25,930 nucleotides of DNA. Source: CAYWXK01 sp964462515 (lineage in GTDB: Bacteria > Planctomycetota > Phycisphaerae > Sedimentisphaerales > Anaerobacaceae). Below are positions 24,276-25,930 of the stretch, piece after piece (position 1 is the stretch's first letter; each line of letters begins with the position of its first letter). Position numbers and translations under genes: made by a program. The notes under the pieces were generated by a model. That model saw only the letters and a program-made list of their open reading frames with translations, was not told the DNA's origin and did not search any database. Location: assembly GCA_964462515.1 (NCBI GenBank), contig CAYWXK010000050.1:1-25930 (forward strand), written 5' to 3'.

Positions 24276-25676
24276 ATGAAACGTGCGTTAATATTCATAA
24301 TCCTGGTAATGAGCCTTAATGCACAGGCAAAAATCGACCTGGTAACATTGCCCTCCCGTGATAAGGTTCAGCTTACTATCTATAATCCCGCCGACCTGAC
24401 ATTAGTGCGTGAGAGACGCAATCTTACATTAAAGAAAGGCTGGAACTGGCTGCAGCTTGCCTGGGCAAATACGCTGATTGACCCAACCTCGCTTACTTTA
24501 GAGCCATTGGAGCAAAAGGATAAAATTACTATCGAGCAGTTGGTGTTTCCTGCAAGGGTTCAGCAGGTTGGTCAGTGGCTTATCTACTCGCAGGTCGATG
24601 GCAAGGTGGCGTTTGAGATAACGTATTTTACAAGCGGCCTGGCCTGGCGGGCATTCTATATGGGGACGCTCGCAAAAGATGAAAAGATGATGCGTTTAGA
24701 GGGCTATGTGCGAGTTGACAATAATAGCGGCGAAGATTACGAGAATGCCCAAACGCGGGTTATCGTAGGACAAGTACACCTCTTAGACGATATTGCAGAG
24801 TTGGCGAAAAGACAGTATCCGTACGGAGCCCCTCTGCGTATGCACGGCGTCGACGGCGATTATGGCGGCCTTGCCAGATATTGGTATGAGGATGAAAATA
24901 AAAAAGACGCCGATTTATTAGGGAAGATGTTGGGAACAGGTGTTGCTCTTGATGCGTATGAGCCGCTTGGACCTAAGGAGATAAAGAAGGAAGGACTGAG
25001 CGAATACTTCCTCTACACGATTGAGGGCACGGAGACTATTCTAAATACGTGGGGTAAGCGGTTATTATCCTTCGAGGTAAATGATATCACGGTAAAGAGC
25101 TTATACAAATACGATGAGGAGCGATGGGGGACGGAGACGATAAGGTTCGTTGCATTTACAAACGATGAAAAACACAATCTTGGCCAGACGCCGATTCCAA
25201 ATGGCGATGTAAAAATATACAGCCAGGCCGATGATTTGGGGTATCTATCATACGTAGGCGGCACAGGCATTAAATATATTCCTGTTAATGAAGAGGTTGA
25301 GTTAAATCTCGGCCCTGCCCGGCTTGTTACTGTTGAGCCGAAGCTGATGGACTTTAAGACAGAGAAATACCTGTTTGACTCAAAAGGTAATGTGTCCGGC
25401 TGGGACGAGGTGCAAACCTGGCAGATAGAGGTTACAAATACCAGAACACTCTCAATAGAGGTTGAAATTACCCGCGGCTTTGGAACTGTTTACTGGCAGA
25501 TGAATTTTGACCAGAAAGATATTTCGTATGAGAAGTATGATGTTACGCGCGCGAGGTTTAAGCTAAACTTAGAGCCGCGAAGTAAACGGACATTCGGATA
25601 TACGGTAAGAACGTATCACGGAACACGAGAAGAAGCATCAACAAAACAAAGGAAAGGATCAGACTATGAACAGTAA
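24276..25676 (+). CDS. Secreted DUF4139-like protein, close paralogue of the anti-sigma sensor
   Basis: A short signal peptide (MKRALIFIILVMSLNAQA, cleavage after AQA) precedes KIDLVTLPSRDKVQ, the same mature start as its neighbour. Outside one internal segment the 466-residue protein is nearly identical to the extracellular part of the anti-sigma factor (for example LSYVGGTGIKYIPVNEE and LVTVEPKLMDFKTE), also at the DNA level. The segment between KRQYPYG and KEIKKEGLSEYF (nucleotides about 24826-24990) is different and acidic. It starts 26 bases after the preceding gene with a weak AAGAGA site, and its last 11 bases overlap the next gene. It is best explained by duplication from the fused copy, or conversion between the two. 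Confidence 0.83.
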   Translation: MKRALIFIILVMSLNAQAKIDLVTLPSRDKVQLTIYNPADLTLVRERRNLTLKKGWNWLQLAWANTLIDPTSLTLEPLEQKDKITIEQLVFPARVQQVGQWLIYSQVDGKVAFEITYFTSGLAWRAFYMGTLAKDEKMMRLEGYVRVDNNSGEDYENAQTRVIVGQVHLLDDIAELAKRQYPYGAPLRMHGVDGDYGGLARYWYEDENKKDADLLGKMLGTGVALDAYEPLGPKEIKKEGLSEYFLYTIEGTETILNTWGKRLLSFEVNDITVKSLYKYDEERWGTETIRFVAFTNDEKHNLGQTPIPNGDVKIYSQADDLGYLSYVGGTGIKYIPVNEEVELNLGPARLVTVEPKLMDFKTEKYLFDSKGNVSGWDEVQTWQIEVTNTRTLSIEVEITRGFGTVYWQMNFDQKDISYEKYDVTRARFKLNLEPRSKRTFGYTVRTYHGTREEASTKQRKGSDYEQ

Positions 25677-25930
25677 GGGTAAGATAGTCAGCTTTCTGGG
25701 AATTCTGGGTGTCATCGTACTACTTTCGGATGTTGCGATGCCGCTCATTATTTTTGGGGGCAGCGAACGAATTGAAGACCGCGGCTGGCCCTCCGGTTGC
25801 GTGGAGATGGCGAACCTGGCGACTCGTTTTGGCTGGTGGGAAGGGCCTCCATTTGGAACTGGAAGTATGTACGAGTTCCAGTATAACTGCGAAAAGACAT
25901 CTCAATTCAACGAAGCACTCACAGCTTTCG
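25666..25930 (+). CDS. Start of an exported protein of unknown function (runs off the window)
   Basis: GGAAAGG at 25651-25657 lies eight bases before the ATG at 25666, and the frame stays open to the window end (88 codons). It begins inside the last codons of the preceding paralogue in another frame, so it belongs to the same operon. The N-terminus has a hydrophobic segment (IVSFLGILGVIVLLSDVAMP), a signal peptide or anchor. The next part, RGWPSGCVEMANLATRFGWW followed by EGPPFGTGSMYEF, resembles small secreted planctomycetal proteins with the GWWEGPPFG motif, for which I know no function. The C-terminus is outside the window. Confidence 0.65.
   Translation, partial: MNSKGKIVSFLGILGVIVLLSDVAMPLIIFGGSERIEDRGWPSGCVEMANLATRFGWWEGPPFGTGSMYEFQYNCEKTSQFNEALTAF

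Overview
The window most resembles a chromosome segment from a Planctomycetota bacterium, probably of the Phycisphaerae/Sedimentisphaerales type. This is inferred from gene content, not from a search. The pointers are a 1792-residue secreted protein with GEVED-like, DUF7901-like, LamG and dockerin-like modules, an isochorismatase-ThuA fusion, siroheme-dependent heme genes, and an ECF sigma operon whose anti-sigma factor is fused to a large extracellular domain. Many starts lack a clear Shine-Dalgarno site. No rRNA gene, intact tRNA gene or CRISPR array was seen.

Layout. 18-3585 (minus): a type I restriction-modification locus with a 39-codon ORF, hsdM and an hsdS that stops inside its second target-recognition domain; no hsdR is in view. 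4104-5999 (plus): a cytoplasmic TPR/ST7-like protein. 6000-7646: a graveyard of mobile DNA, holding hairpins flanked by a tRNA-Ser-like 3'-end duplication, an ORF fragment ending in a textbook 60-bp integron attC site, and the tail of a REP-associated tyrosine transposase. 7647-9052: a GC-richer pair, a polytopic membrane protein and a small putative lipoprotein. 9220-14935: a consensus sigma-70 promoter, a long leader, the giant secreted protein and a strong terminator. 14958-17145 (minus): a heme operon remnant, with the last codons of hemB, then a radical SAM enzyme and a fused siroheme decarboxylase overlapping by ATGA. 17416-20195 (plus): a stand-alone AtpZ-like protein, an SDR oxidoreductase and the secreted isochorismatase-ThuA fusion. 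20361-25930 (plus): an ECF sigma factor, an anti-sigma factor fused to a DUF4139-like domain, two secreted paralogues of that domain, and the start of another exported protein.

How the genes work together. The best candidate for an undescribed system is 20361 to the window end. The same extracellular domain appears once tethered to a zinc-finger anti-sigma factor and twice as free secreted protein, in a translationally coupled operon. The copies share their flanking sequence but differ completely in one internal segment, which suggests envelope sensing with competing or co-assembling paralogues. The heme genes would convert siroheme toward heme; the leftover hemB tail shows the operon once began further upstream. 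The radical SAM gene also carries two short palindromes inside its reading frame, a second sign of active small repeats in this genome.
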